DNA from: Microvelia longipes
Lineage: Eukaryota; Arthropoda; Insecta; Hemiptera; Veliidae
Assembly: GCA_018340805.1 (NCBI GenBank)
Contig: JACMZG010001911.1
Span: 36,435,214-36,499,213, forward strand
Length of the DNA: 64,000 nt
Direction: 5' to 3'
Positions 35,836-47,559 of this stretch are shown one piece after another. The notes beneath the pieces are model-generated. The model saw nothing but the letters and a program-made list of their open reading frames with translations, was not told where the DNA came from and made no database searches. Positions within the stretch are counted from its first letter, which is position 1. Every line of letters begins with the position of its first letter. The position numbers and the translations under genes were made by a program.

Positions 35836-36017
35836 GTTTGGTGGCTAGTGATAAAATGACACAAGAGGATATGTGTGATATAGACGGGCAAATTTCATTT
35901 CAAACTAAAAATAAGTGATCATGGTTTTCGATTAAGTTCCACTTCTTATTGCAGTGGAATTAAATTTTGTACTTTCGTTACAACAATGTTTTAAGTAAAC
36001 TCGAAAGTTGGTTTTTG

Positions 36018-36027
36018 NNNNNNNNNN
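36018..36027. other. Assembly gap (10 N)
   Basis: Ten N bases. Sequence on the two sides differs in repeat content, so the join should be treated as unproven. Confidence 1.
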
Positions 36028-36171
36028 TAATTGGTCTGAAAAATACAGCTTAATTTTAAATATTGAAAAAGGGAAAAATAAACTGCAAAATTAATTTAAT
36101 TTTCAATCTGAATACAATTCAATAAATAATAAACATTTTTTGTTGAAAGTGCGATTATCATTTAAAAAAAT

Positions 36172-38480
36172 TTGTTACTGACGAATACTTTTAAACGTAG
36201 AATTCAAAAGAAGGACGAAGTGAAAACTTGCAGAATATCAAAAATTGTACTGTTCCCTTTTAGCTTTATATTTTTCGAAGATGGTATTAGATTAATGAGA
36301 GAAGAAATGAAATCTGCATCTATTGAATGCTCAGTCGAGTTTGTGAGATTAATTTAAAATCTAAGAGATAGCTGATATTAGCATATAACAATCCAAAAAA
36401 AGCTAATAGAATTTGTAGGAACACTGACAACGTATCACGTTGTATCAAGCAAGATTTAAGTTAGAGAAGTAGTAAAACATCTGAGCCACTATCGAAAATA
36501 CATGTAACAAAGTTGTACATGACGGAAACGGAACTCAAATATCCAAAAACGTTGAGAGACAAAATCATGAATATTAATCAATATTCTATACTTGAACTTC
36601 TTAAATTGGTTCAAAGATGATTATTTTTGTTATTGAAACATCCAAAGTAGATGTGACGGAAACATTATCTCTTTACTACTACTTTCTAATATTAAGTTTA
36701 TAATAATGGAAAACTGCTCTCACATTTATTTACTCCAAAACATCAAAACGAAGAATTCAAAAAAATTTTGCAGGAAAAATTATTTCAACAGTTGGACCAA
36801 ATAAATTCTGAAAAACGGGGGATATTTCAAGAAACCTATTGCCAATACCTTCAAAAGGAAAGACTTGACAAAATATTTTACTAACAAAAGGAGATTGTAT
36901 ATTAATTGAATATCTGTAAAATAATAAAATGTGTCTTAGGTGTATTGAAAAAATTTTTTCATGACCAAATCTATTTTTTATAATGTTTTTTAATATGAAT
37001 AGGAAGTATATGTTACCAATGTTTATGACTTTTGTAAAAAAACTTTGCCTATAATACTACCAAGTATTAACTTTTTGGTTGTAGATTCAGGAAAATATAG
37101 TTATTTACTTTATGATTAAAAAAGGTTCCGCACCAACCGCTTGAAAAATTATAATGAAAAAATATGTATGTCTTACGTAATCAAACATATAAAATCTAAA
37201 AAAACGAAGTCATTGATACATATTCAAATTTATTTAGTAGCAATAAACTTAAGATATAGATATTTATCTGTTATGCATTGTTTGGTGTATTTCTTTCCAC
37301 CAATTTCACAGCTCTTCGGCAGATATTTGGTTACGTGGATTATCTGAATTAGGACTTTTCTGATCCAAATGTGTTGTTAAAAATGATATTGTACATATCA
37401 TATGTTTTCGTATTTTATTTGTATTAAGAAATGAATGAAACTTCATTATAAATAAGTAAAACATTATTTATTCCCATTACAGATTGTTTTCAAACAATTA
37501 TGACAGGTGTATGGAAAAATATTTCCAAACCACTATATATGTTGATTTTTGAATCCTTATTGTCAAATGATGATAAATATTATTGGACGCCATTCTAATT
37601 TCGACAGGATTACTTTTAGTAAACAAACTATACTAATAAAGTTATTAACAGTCAGTTTATTGGTATCATTGTTGTTTTTCGATTTCCTAAAAGAAGGTAT
37701 GAAAATTAACAGAAATGCCATATTGTTGGGCAAAACCCAACTTAATTTTATCAGACTATCTGAAGTCATAAAATTATAAAATGATACCAATCTATTTAAA
37801 CTAATGATTCAGGATTGACCGAACAAAAAGATTCAATTATATTACAAAATCATAGTGGATTATCCTAATTTCCAAAAGACGAGATAAACAAATGTCAAAA
37901 ATTGTTGGTTAATATACAAACAAGTATTACTGAGATATGTGTGAGTGGATTAAAACAATATTATATCCTAAAGAAATCAGGATCTAATTCGGGAAAATAA
38001 TATTCATTATCAAATTTACTCAAAATTCACCCGAGAAATTTGGAGATTTAAAAAAAGGAGAATTCGTATCAATTAATAATGGACAAACTCCAATCGGATT
38101 ATACCAACCCCCCACAAATTAAATGATATATAAGGACCGTGAATCGAAAGGAATAAAAAACGCTTAAAAAGCTTAAAACCATTTCAACACGAGAAGGTTT
38201 AAAACAGCCCATCAATTGAATATTTCGTTGAAAAAAATTAATAACAAACATTTGCTAAAATAAATTGATATAAGTGCACAGCACAGATAATTTTAATTCT
38301 ACGAAAGAACAAAATTCCACATAGTTTTTCGTTTAAGTTGGCATTCAATTTCGATAAAAAACAATTTCTACCACAGGAACCGTGATTAGACATCTAGCTA
38401 AACAACCGGGTGACATAATTACCGATCAAAGGTAATTTACCGTACAAATCTACTACAGTCTTTTACAAACAGAATGACCC
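36172..38480 (+). pseudogene. Decayed unidentified coding region, plus strand
   Basis: A series of coding-like open segments follow one another on the same strand in shifting frames: 36172-36354, 36465-36617, about 36705-36881, 37549-37776, 37803-38000 (one internal stop), about 38013-38121 and about 38280-38390. Their products have normal mixed composition, unlike the low-complexity ORFs elsewhere. Examples are HLFTPKHQNEEFKKILQEK, FPKDEINKCQKLL and SINNGQTPIGLYQPP. This pattern is expected of one or more long ORFs after many frameshifts and nonsense changes. I do not recognise the protein. A mobile element or an old viral insertion are both possible. No domain settles it. Confidence 0.5.
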
Positions 38481-38697
38481 CAGTTAACAATCGGTAAAAC
38501 ATAGTCTTGTTAACTACAGAGTCCTGCATTTCAAAAAATGTTGAGGGGGGTGTATAGTTAATAAACAAGTGAAAAACTGCTGAGAACGTAAGTAATGATA
38601 GTTATTTAAAGAATAAATATTTTGATATAATAACACGAATAATATTATACAATTTTTAGACAAATAATAAACAATAATATAACAATATCATACAGTG

Positions 38698-38880
38698 TTA
38701 ATTTGGACTCAAATAAATAACGTTTCGAACCCGATTATCTAAATAACTAGGTGGTGGAGTAAATCGATAACGGAAGAGGATGCTGAAATTAACTGGAATG
38801 AGATGATCCAAAAAATGTAGACAATAGTTCGTAATTCCAACAATAGCTCTATCGTTGTTTGCAAATAGCGGCAATTTCAC
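38698..38880 (-). pseudogene. Short coding-like ORF, minus strand, unidentified
   Basis: A 60-codon ORF starting with ATG whose product (FRYRFTPPPSYLDNRV near its end) has ordinary protein composition, unlike AT-driven spurious ORFs. It lies between two decayed coding regions and in the orientation of the second. No family recognised. It could be a remnant exon or chance. Confidence 0.3.
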
Positions 38881-38969
38881 CCAAATAATATATATAAAAA
38901 AGTCTTTTATTAATCTTGTACTCTAGCAATTAATCTTATATTTGTTTTACATTTAATAATTATTTTTTA

Positions 38970-40470
38970 ATTTCTATTTTAGTTTCATAAGTTTCCACTG
39001 CATTAAACCAACCTGTGCTCCTTAATCTACTCCTCCCCTCACATTCCCCTCTTAAAATGCCTTTAAATGCTCCACGTTTACGAACTATCTTCCGATTCCC
39101 TCTCCGGACCCCGAAATTCATATTTCCTACATGTGATCTTGCAAACTATGAACTAGGGGCCTTACATATCTGGCCTGCCCTTGTTCCTTGGCTCCTTCCT
39201 AATCAAATACTCTTGACCCATTGGAATTGGACGTATGGTCTCTTATCGTGACCCTCGCATCTGATCTCCACTTGATTTCTCCTCCCCACCCCTTCTTATC
39301 TGTGACCCAATGCCAATTCTGCGGACTCTTTCCCGTCGACTTTCAGTAGTGCTTCCATGCAACTCCACTTCTGGTAATATCGCGACCATCACAGGCATCC
39401 CTTTTCCTTGCTGTGTTTTTAACAATTCCTCTACCGTCTGAATGTCTTTCGATTGCCATAGATTATTGGTGGCTTATGGGCTCGATCCTCCCACGTAATT
39501 CTTAGACTCTGGCAAACTCCCTCAGCTCTTCCGCCCCAAACACCCTTCCACATATAACGTATAAATATCCTAGGCATCCCAGCTTCAAAATCCAATTCTT
39601 CAACATGAAAAAGTATTCTGCCTTCCTGTATCTTGTCTGGTACAGCCAAGTCACAGATATGTTTGTGCCTTGATCCACTAATCCGAGTATACTTTTCCAC
39701 CCTTCGTCGTTATTAAACAGGGCCGCAGATTTATGAATATCATTTTCGCAACGGTGCGTATTTCCCTAACAAGTTCCCGTTTCCTCTGGGTCTTTGTCGT
39801 GAACATCTTTCCTTTCTGACATCCAAAACCACGTTCGCTAATGTTGAACTGTAATCCGTTGTTTTTTATGTTTTTTACCTGCAAACCTTTGCGCGTGCAA
39901 TAATCCCGCAGTGTTCTCACACCCACATGCATAATGATTTTAAACGAGTTTCCCAAATCTTGATTCAGATCCGCATTGTCAACCCCCTTAATCCGTCGCT
40001 CCCTTCCGATCGACCGTCCATAGTCTGTTCTATTACCAATCTTAGCGTCCTCGCTGGCATCAGCTGAATTGCGAGCATTTAGTCCTGTAACCCTACTCAA
40101 GTATGCTGTGTTCTGTGCCAAACTCACTTCGCTATATTACAACCTAATACCAAACTACTTAAGTATATATCCAAGTCTGGAACTGACAAGATTACAGGTC
40201 TTTTGTGTTGAACAATAACGTAATTGCGTTTATGACGTCCTTAGCGGATCGTCTCCCATACAGGTATGTTTAAAGTCCAAGAAGATAGAAAATATGCAAG
40301 CAATTCCTTTCTGGTAATGCAATAGCCCTTTTGCGTGATAGTACATAGCATGAGACAATTCCGATATGCAATCACTCTTACGTTCCAAAATACGTCTTTT
40401 GCAACAGAACTGCCTCGATCTGTGTCAAACTAGCCATCTGTTTCCAATATAAAAATCCCTCTTTCAAAAT
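38970..40470 (-). pseudogene. Decayed unidentified coding region, minus strand
   Basis: The minus strand here is richer in G+C and purines than anywhere nearby, the usual mark of a coding strand. Open segments in successive frames cover most of it: 40127-39678 (149 codons, product rich in K and R, for example GVRTLRDYCTRKGLQVKN), overlapping 39700-39431 (89 codons), then 39425-39243 (60 codons), a further open frame to about 38970, and broken coding-like text upstream to about 40470. At least three frameshifts separate them. The best reading is a single ORF of roughly 450-500 codons in decay. I recognise no catalytic motif, so retroelement, transposon and viral origins all stay open. Confidence 0.5.
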
Positions 40471-40875
40471 CCGGAAAATCCAAATTGGGGCTGATGTCAA
40501 CGCTGCTATCAAATCTTCAAACCTCTTTCGTTAACTCTTTGTCCAACTTAACTCGTTTTCCTGCTCCACTACATAATTCTTCTAACTTCTCGCCTTCCTC
40601 GCTTATTCTTTTAATAAATCCCTGTAGTAGTTACATATCCCTAAAAAAGCTACGCAATTGCTTTACACATTTAGTTTCAGTACTACTTTACTGAAAAACA
40701 GAATTGTTATCACTATGAGGAACTCAAAAACATGTGAAAATTTTAAAATCCATGTAAAAGTTTAACGAAATAAATAATAAGGTGTGTAAAAATAATATAT
40801 CAATGACTGAAAAAAAATTACAATAAAATAAATACGAAATTTAAATAAAAATTCAATATATTTATTAATAAAGAA
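40471..40875. other. AT-rich, one ORF, no gene supported
   Basis: A 69-codon plus-strand ORF (40485-40694) lies opposite the upstream part of the minus-strand decayed region. It is probably its antisense shadow. Confidence 0.4.
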
Positions 40876-40876
40876 T

Positions 40877-41460
40877 ATATATAGCGGGCTTCTTAAACTT
40901 GTTTTATATAGCGACCCCTTCAGCTTAGGAAATTTTAAACGACCCCCTCCTCCATATAATGAAATATATTAACCGTAGATGTAGATGTAATATCGCACTA
41001 TTTTACAATGTAAATAAAATAAGGATTAAAGAATACGTACCCATTCATTTCACATATATATAATTGGAAACGTTGACGGGATATCGGTCGTAATAAAACA
41101 CAATAAATAGAATGACATAAAAACTATATATATATTATTCAATAGAAAAAATAAACTTTTGTAACAATTTTTTAATAAAAAACATATTATTAACATCAAA
41201 CAATATTAATGTGACGGATGTGATTGTTTATTTTTACACAAATAATTAAATCTAGGCTCAATTTGAGTTAGTGCAGATCGTAATAAATTTTCAACGTTTA
41301 TTAAAGTTGGAAAACGGTATTTTGATTTTATGTAATTAATGTGGAAAAGGCGATTTCACATCAAAATTTGCTACAACATTTAAAGAAATTTGCTTCTGTC
41401 TTCATAATTATTTGTCATATCAATTATCTCCTTCTCTTTCATTTTCATATTAATCTTCAG
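40877..41460 (-). pseudogene. hAT transposase C-terminus (ZBED5-like) with possible 3' terminus
   Basis: Minus-strand reading from 41343 down to a TAA at 41206-41208 gives, in order, YIKSKYR, INVENLLRSALT, IEPRFNYLC and QSHPSH-stop. This is the standard end of the transposase in the hAT group that includes the domesticated ZBED5 and SCAND3 proteins (N-I-K-x-K-x-R ... L-R-x-A-L-x-x-I-E-P ... H-P-S-H). One base shift upstream, CEIAFSTLI matches the preceding C-E-x-x-F-S-x-L block of the dimerisation domain. At 40877-40925 GCGGGCTTCTTAAACTT and GCGACCCC resemble hAT terminal inverted repeats, which would be this element's 3' end. Catalytic and BED-finger parts are absent. Dead fragment. Confidence 0.78.
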
Positions 41461-41482
41461 ACTTCATTAATTTTAAAACACT

Positions 41483-42636
41483 CAGAATGAATCATAGATT
41501 CATATGATAAACGTAACCAATTATGATCAAAGACCGCTTTGAAACAAATCGAAGGGAAAAAGACCTACATTTGATAAATAACCAACCTACAAGGAAAGAG
41601 GCACCAATTAGATAGGTTGGTGGAGCACAGCCAACCAAGATTAAGTGAGAAATTGACGAGTACAAAAAAGTTATATAAAGGACCAGGTATTGCATTTGAG
41701 TTAAGAACGTTATTTTTAAGCGTTAGCTGTTATATCTGTATATCTGTTTTCGGCTTCAACTTCATATTGAACTTATCTTCGTTTTGATTTATAAATATTC
41801 ATAATTTCAATTTACATCTATCTGTTTTCTGTCAAGTCAATGAGCGATCTCAGCATATTTTCGTGGAATTCATTATAACATTAATAAAATGCAAATTAAT
41901 TAAATTGTATAAAATTACTTTTGCAAATGATTTTCTTTCGAGAGTTGATCGAATAAATGACTTTCAGTAAATTGGAGTTCTGCTCGGACTAAATATTATT
42001 TTTAATGTTGCCCGCTAATTATATAAGATACAATTGCAGCGGAGCTTAAAATAACGTCTAAATCTGCAAAAGGACTGGGTCTTTATCACGTCATCATCAT
42101 CATCGGTGAATATGGTTTCGGAGCTCCTCAGAACAATCCGTTCCAAGTTTGGCGGAGGCGGGGAACACCGGGTCAGCTACCAAGCAGTACGTTTCCAATT
42201 CCGAACAACACACAATCCGGCTTCAATTTCAATTGCAACACGCCGGCAGATATTCCAATTTGTGGCGGTGTTCGTTTAGCAACAGTAAACGGACCGAATT
42301 TATCGGTGGCTGTGCCGCGACAAATGCAAGAAGAAACACTGAAAAGTCGAAGGAATTGAAAATAGATTTCGGACAAAATTGGTTTTGAATGTGGTCAGTT
42401 TTTGAGAATAATATTTGATTACGAGATTTAGGAATTTTCGGGGATAAAGTTTCTTGAACTCGTCCAATGTCACTTTAATCTTGTGGGTCTGTGGCTCACC
42501 CAGACCTATTATTTGGTGCATCTTCCATTATATCGGTTGGTTATTTATCAAGTAGGTTTTTTCTTCGATTTGTTTCAAAAGCGGTCGTTTGATCATATTT
42601 GTTACGTTTATCAATTGAATCTATGATTCATTTCTG
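41483..42636. mobile_element. 1.15-kb inverted-repeat element with GC-rich interior
   Basis: The first about 106 bp (41483-41588, starting CAGAATGAATCATAGATTCA) recur inverted at 42535-42636 at roughly 85-90 percent identity by eye. A weaker match continues inward for another 60-80 bp on each side (AGATTAAGTGA..TTGACGAGT on the left arm). The ends begin CAG and end CTG. The arms are themselves coding-like: each has ATGATCAAA and a frame containing I-N-N-Q-P. I see no target duplication. This could be a transposon with long terminal inverted repeats or an inverted gene duplication. Confidence 0.65.
42027..42359 (+). pseudogene. GC-rich 110-codon open frame without ATG, unidentified
   Basis: An open frame of 110 codons runs from just after a TAA (42024-42026) to a TGA at 42357-42359. 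Near 50 percent G+C, it stands out against a background of about 30 percent. The product is compositionally normal and rich in P, N and G: YGFGAPQNNPFQVW near residue 28, then FPIPNNTQSGFNFNCN, PICGGVRLATVNG and a basic end. There is no ATG near its start; CAATTGCAG just upstream could be a splice acceptor, so it may be an exon or a truncated ORF. A short ATG-started peptide (41840-41878) and a TATATAAA (near 41671) lie upstream on the same strand. Function unknown. Confidence 0.45.
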
Positions 42637-43727
42637 AAAGGTTTGACTCACCCTGTTCAACTTATTTTTCTTTAATCTCTTGGACCCGTCAAACGCGTTT
42701 TAGTAAGTTTAAATATAAAAATATCATTAAATACAAATCCTTATAAATATCAATATAATCCCTATTTAATAATTTTAAATACGATATTCTAAACCCTTTT
42801 ATCTTTGATAATATACCCATATAATTTTCAGCTCATTCTGAGCATACTTTTACGAATAATAATGAATATTTAATATAAAATAAATAATTCTGATATTTCA
42901 ACCAAAAACTCAATATACTAAAATAATAATTAATTTATGTTGAGGTTGGGTGGTTATTTCTATTAACGAATTGTATTTTAAGGGTTGATTTTTCATTCTC
43001 ACTCTGACCTTACCATGATCTTTACTGACCTCCAACTGTCAGTTTTCTTGGCGGCAACGGTGACTCCTCTCGGTACCGAGTGCGGACGCTACCGATTTAG
43101 GTTAGGTTCGGAGAACAATAATTAGGATGATAGAAGTTCCTTGATTGATCTATTATAGGTCCAGGACGCACCCAATTATGCGCAAAATTCCCTGTAAAAC
43201 AAACATATCCCAATCGAACAACTTTTTATTAAAGTTTATAACATTATATATCACATTGATTTCTCAGTATAGTCATTTAAACCCTTTTCACGGTTTCAAC
43301 CAAAAAATCATGTGCTAAAAAAATTTGTTTTTAAAATCAAAAATATTATTTAAAAATAGAAGGGCTAAAACTTAGAAATATTTTTTTAATAGGGGAGCGC
43401 TTAAAATATGAAATATTTTTTCAAAAAATACTACAAAAAAATGAAAATCATGGCTAAAAAATTTGTTTTAAAATCAAAAATATTTTTTAAATAGAAGCGG
43501 GCTTAAATTCAGAAATAATTTTTTTTAATAGCGAGGCTTAAAATTTAGAATATTTTCAAAAAATACTACAAAAGAAATGAATAAACAATTTTAAAATAAC
43601 TTTATCTCATGCAAACAAAACGATAAAAAACATAAGATAATTGTAACCAAATAATTATTTATTCTGATACACCATTGTTGATTTTCCGCAAAACACTTAA
43701 AAGTCACGAGAGGAACTAAACATTTAG
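42637..43727. other. No gene; 140-bp tandem doublet
   Basis: 43305-43444 and 43445-43580 are two diverged copies of one unit sharing AAAATTTGTTTTTAAAATCA, AATAGAAG.GGCT and CAAAAAATACTACAAAA. A GC-richer patch at 43010-43120 has no recognised content; its two TTAGG words are too few to suggest telomeric origin. Confidence 0.6.
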
Positions 43728-43728
43728 N
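43728..43728. other. Single undetermined base (N)
   Basis: One N, immediately before a TAGTAGC word that flanks the hairpin cluster. Confidence 1.
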
Positions 43729-43983
43729 TAGTAGCCCGATATAAATAATATGTACTTGCAGCAAAGGAAATTGCCAGACTCGTGCAATTAATTACCTGCC
43801 TCGGCTCTACCGCCTCGCAGGTATTCGCCATTTGCAGTCTCGGCTTCGCCTCGTTTGTAATGGGTTTAATTACCTGCCTCGGGCTTATGCCTCTGCAGGT
43901 AATTTCCATAGGCCCACCCTCGCCTTTGGCTCGGGGGCGAATTTATAAAAATCGTCTGCAATTCCACTTTGCTGCCTAGTAGC
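43729..43983. mobile_element. Small GC-rich hairpin element, possible MITE
   Basis: GCAGCAAAGGAAATTGCCAG (from 43758) recurs inverted at 43954-43975 with few differences. TAGTAGC stands on both outer sides (43729-43735 and 43977-43983) and could be a 7-bp target duplication. Inside are four separate GC-rich hairpins: two AATTACCTGCCTCGG...CAGGTAATT modules (about 43788-43823 and 43869-43906), TCGGCTTCGCC (about 43840) and CCCTCGCCTTTGGCTCGGGG (about 43917). Such packed hairpins are unusual in this AT-rich setting. Confidence 0.55.
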
Positions 43984-44084
43984 ATTAATATACTATTACT
44001 TAAATTTTGGCGCTACCCAACGCCAAATTAATGTAAAATTTATTAATTTGTACTTACTTCGAACAAATTTTTCAAGGAAAAATA

Positions 44085-44265
44085 TAACTTTAATTATGAA
44101 GAAAAAGCATAGTGTTGCCTATCCAGACTGGAGCCCTTCATATGAATATAGACGCTACGCTCAAAAATATTAGAACAATGCACACATCTAGTTTTCTTGC
44201 AATAAGTGGTTCCCTGTATGTCGTGTGCGAAACATGAAAAGAACATTTTTTTCTCAAGCTAATAA
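44085..44265 (+). repeat. Family C interspersed repeat, copy 2
   Basis: Matches 9735-9935 as described there. Here the stretch also includes GAAACATGAAAAGAACATTT. Not coding. Confidence 0.7.
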
Positions 44266-45887
44266 CAATTTTGCTCTAAAACTAGTTGTTTTTTCGTCAA
44301 AATCCGAAGAATACAACTAAAGTTTGAAATTTGTATAAATAGCCAAAAAATGCACCAAAAAGTAAGTTATTTTTCAAAGAAATGTCTCTGACTTTGCATA
44401 AACTTACATTCTTTTAGGCTTTTTCGCACCAAGGCCATTATCTTTGGTTGTGTTATTGATTTTTGATAGCTCTAAACACTTGTTTTATGAACATTTTATC
44501 ATCTTAAAAATGTTCTCTTTTCATGTTTAGACACGACCAATTGAAATCTAACTTTGATAAGTAGATACAGATATTATTTTTAACAAAAAAGTTGTAAAAT
44601 GTATATTTATAAAGTTAAAAGTAATGATTTTCTAAGTTACTAATATGACAGCTTTCTAACAATTTCTTATTTGACGCCCAATCTCCTTTTTTATGTTTTA
44701 TACTAATTTGTTAACATTATTCTAAGTTACAAACAACTCTACTGACAATTTTGAAGATAAAATGAAAAGTATAATGTTATTTGATATCTCGAGAATTACA
44801 TACATTACAATGACGGATTATAATCGTTTATTTCTCAGTAGTTGTTGGGTAAAAAACCGAGGCTCCTCTTCAGTCGCCTAAGTAAACAATTAGGTTTTTT
44901 CCTCGTCTACTGTGTAAGGGTAAAGCCTGACAAAGTGTTAGGTGGGGGCAGAAAGGATTTATCTACGGCTGCGTTTTTATTTCTTTTTTTACCCACCGCT
45001 TGAGGACCGAGAGTGAGAAATGGCTGACAATTTGTTGTTAGGAATTTGGAAGGGACCTTGCCTTGTCAAGAGTCTTCTGAAAGCAAGAATTTGTCCTTTT
45101 CTCTTTAGTCTAACAATTTAACACCCTCTTTAAAATCCAAGACAAGCATAAGAAGTGCCAATTATTGTTTTTTTTAATAGAGCTCTTTATTTTTCTATTT
45201 TTCTTCATCTTCGAGATGATTTTTTTCACAACAAAAGTAACAATAAAACTTGATTACTGATTTTGTTATTGATAGCACAAAAACAAGCTCAATAGTGTTA
45301 TTAGTTTCTCAAGTTTTCGGTTTAGTTTAGTGAAGTATTCTCAGACGTTACTTAAAGTTTAGTGAGACTGATGTATGTTTTATTGACATTGCATTCAGTT
45401 ACATTATAAAGGAATGTCCACTTAGTCGTCTCTTCTTAGATGATCAATAATACTCATTATAGAAACAAAACACAAGCACTAAGCCAAGTGTGAACTTAGT
45501 GACAATCTATTGCATATGTGTTAATAAGGTCGTAGCATATTTGAAATGTATGATAATAATCAATACGAAAAAATATTAGTCATGCCATTATTAGACTCAC
45601 CTAAAACTATATATCCTTCTCTCTGGCTCTGATGATGACCGTTTAGGATTAAATCCAGTTTTGGTTAAATTAAACAAATAAACAATGTGGATAGACCTTT
45701 TCATATTGATTTTAGTCAAAGATTATGTTTTATTAGTTTTATTGATTATGTTTTTTGACAGATTTTGAGATGTATATGAGTCTTTAAAGCTCATTCGTAC
45801 TTGGCAAAATCTTTAAAGGAGTTCATACTCATGCATAATATCGTGATTGGCAATTCACTTTTTGTCAAAACCTTCATCTAGTTATTA
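44266..45887. other. No gene seen
   Basis: AT-rich sequence with no supported coding region or repeat. Confidence 0.5.
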
Positions 45888-46494
45888 AATCCAGCTGAAA
45901 GATCTAGCTCAGCTGTCTATCGGATTATTATTATATACAGCTTAGCTCAGCTGTCTATTGTATTTTTATTACATGCAGTTTAAGGATTTAGCTCATTATT
46001 AAATGCAGCTTAAGGGACTAGCTCACTAATTAATGCAGCTTAAGGAACTAGCTCAGCTGTCTATTGCATTTCTATTAATTGCAGCTTAAGGAACTTGCTT
46101 AGCTGTCTATTACATTATTATTAAATGCAGTTTAAGGATCTAGCTCAGCTGTCTATTGCATTTTTATTAATTGCAGTTTAAGGATCTAGCTCAGCTGTCT
46201 ATTACATTATTATTAATTGCAGTTTAAGGATCTAGCTCAGCTGTCAATTACATTATTATTAAATGGTTTAAGCTAGCTCAGCTGTCTATTGCATTTTTAT
46301 TAATTGCAGTTTAAGGATCTAGCTCAGCTGTCTATTACATTATTATTAAATGCAGTTTAAGGATCTAGCTCTGCTGTCTATTGCATTTTTATTAATTGCA
46401 GTTTAAGAATCTAGCTCAGCTGTCTATTGCATTTTTATTAATTGCAGTTTAAGAATCTAGCTCAGCTGTCTATTGCATTATTATTAAATGCAGT
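45888..46494. repeat. Minisatellite, 46-bp unit, about 13 copies
   Basis: The unit contains GCAGTTTAAGGATCTAGCTC followed by AGCTGTCTATT and a T/A-rich spacer ending ATTAATT or ATTAAAT. The right-hand units are nearly identical; the first three or four are shortened. The word TAGCTCAGCTGT looks like a tRNA A box, but there is no B box. Confidence 0.95.
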
Positions 46495-47559
46495 TATTAA
46501 GTGCCAAAGGTAGAAAATGTTATAATGTATTTATGTTTAATCAAACTTCAATAAATATTCAGTATATAAATCAAGAACGTAAATTATCTACTTTTAAATT
46601 TTATTTATGAAATCAGATTTAACATGTTTTCTTAAATACATTAATGAATTATATTATTTGTATAAAGACTATATCTATAAATAAACTAAAAAATTGGTAT
46701 CCTGCCCCACCAATTTAAAAGCATTTTGTATGAGAATGGTTAGCTTGGAGGGTATTTTGTGTTAAAATTATGCTTTGCTTATTGGCTCTGGTAGGGCGGA
46801 GAGTGCTTGGGGAGTAGTGTATCTGATACTAGACTCTAGAGGGAGGTTTTACCAGTTAAATTATAGCCATAATGTATTACTTCCTCTGACAAAGACTTTA
46901 GGAAAAGTTGTCCCTTCTCTGCATTCACCCTCGTTTTTCTTCTTGTTACTTTCTATGTCCTCGTTTTTAAGCCCCCTCCTTTTTTTGTTGAATTTGGGAT
47001 AGTATTAGTAATTTTGTAAGAGACAGTTTTTAGAGATTAAAGGATTTTTTTAATTTAATAATTAATAATTGTTTTAATAAAAGTAGCTATATAGATTAGA
47101 TAGATTTTTTTAATTTCTCTTTATTTAATAAAATCTACAATATTCTTAAATCTACCAATCAATTAATTTAGAGAATACCCGTCAATAGAGGCATAGCCAG
47201 TGCTTTGAAGGAGAATTAAAAAAGTATATTTTAAATATTTTTTACACAAACGTCAATAATAAAAAAGGCCATAACGTGCAGAAATACTTGCAAAATTAGG
47301 TTCAATCGTAAGGTTTTTGTTTAGTAATAAATGATTCTAAGTAAAAATAAACAACTGATACCTGTCGATTAGCATTAATTATTTTAAATGTAGGCTTCGG
47401 TCCGTAGTTGAGGGTTCTGTGGCCACGTTGTTGTTGTTTCGTATTGTTTGTTGTTACATGGCCTTTTGGCTAGTATTGAGCAAATTTTCATCGCCTAGTC
47501 GGAAAGGCTCACTATGGTATTTTTTAAAGGCACAATTTTGTTGCTTTATCTGTACTTGT
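46495..47559. other. No gene seen
   Basis: A 75-codon plus-strand ORF (46775-47002) has a slightly raised G+C content but no recognised domain. The rest is AT-rich. Confidence 0.45.

Noticed and set aside
43090..43110. TTAGG words suggestive of arthropod telomeric repeat
   Set aside because: Only two adjacent copies, well within chance.
45888..46494. Array of tRNA A boxes (TAGCTCAG) as Pol III promoters
   Set aside because: No B box or tRNA arms are present; the resemblance is confined to one word of a 46-bp satellite.
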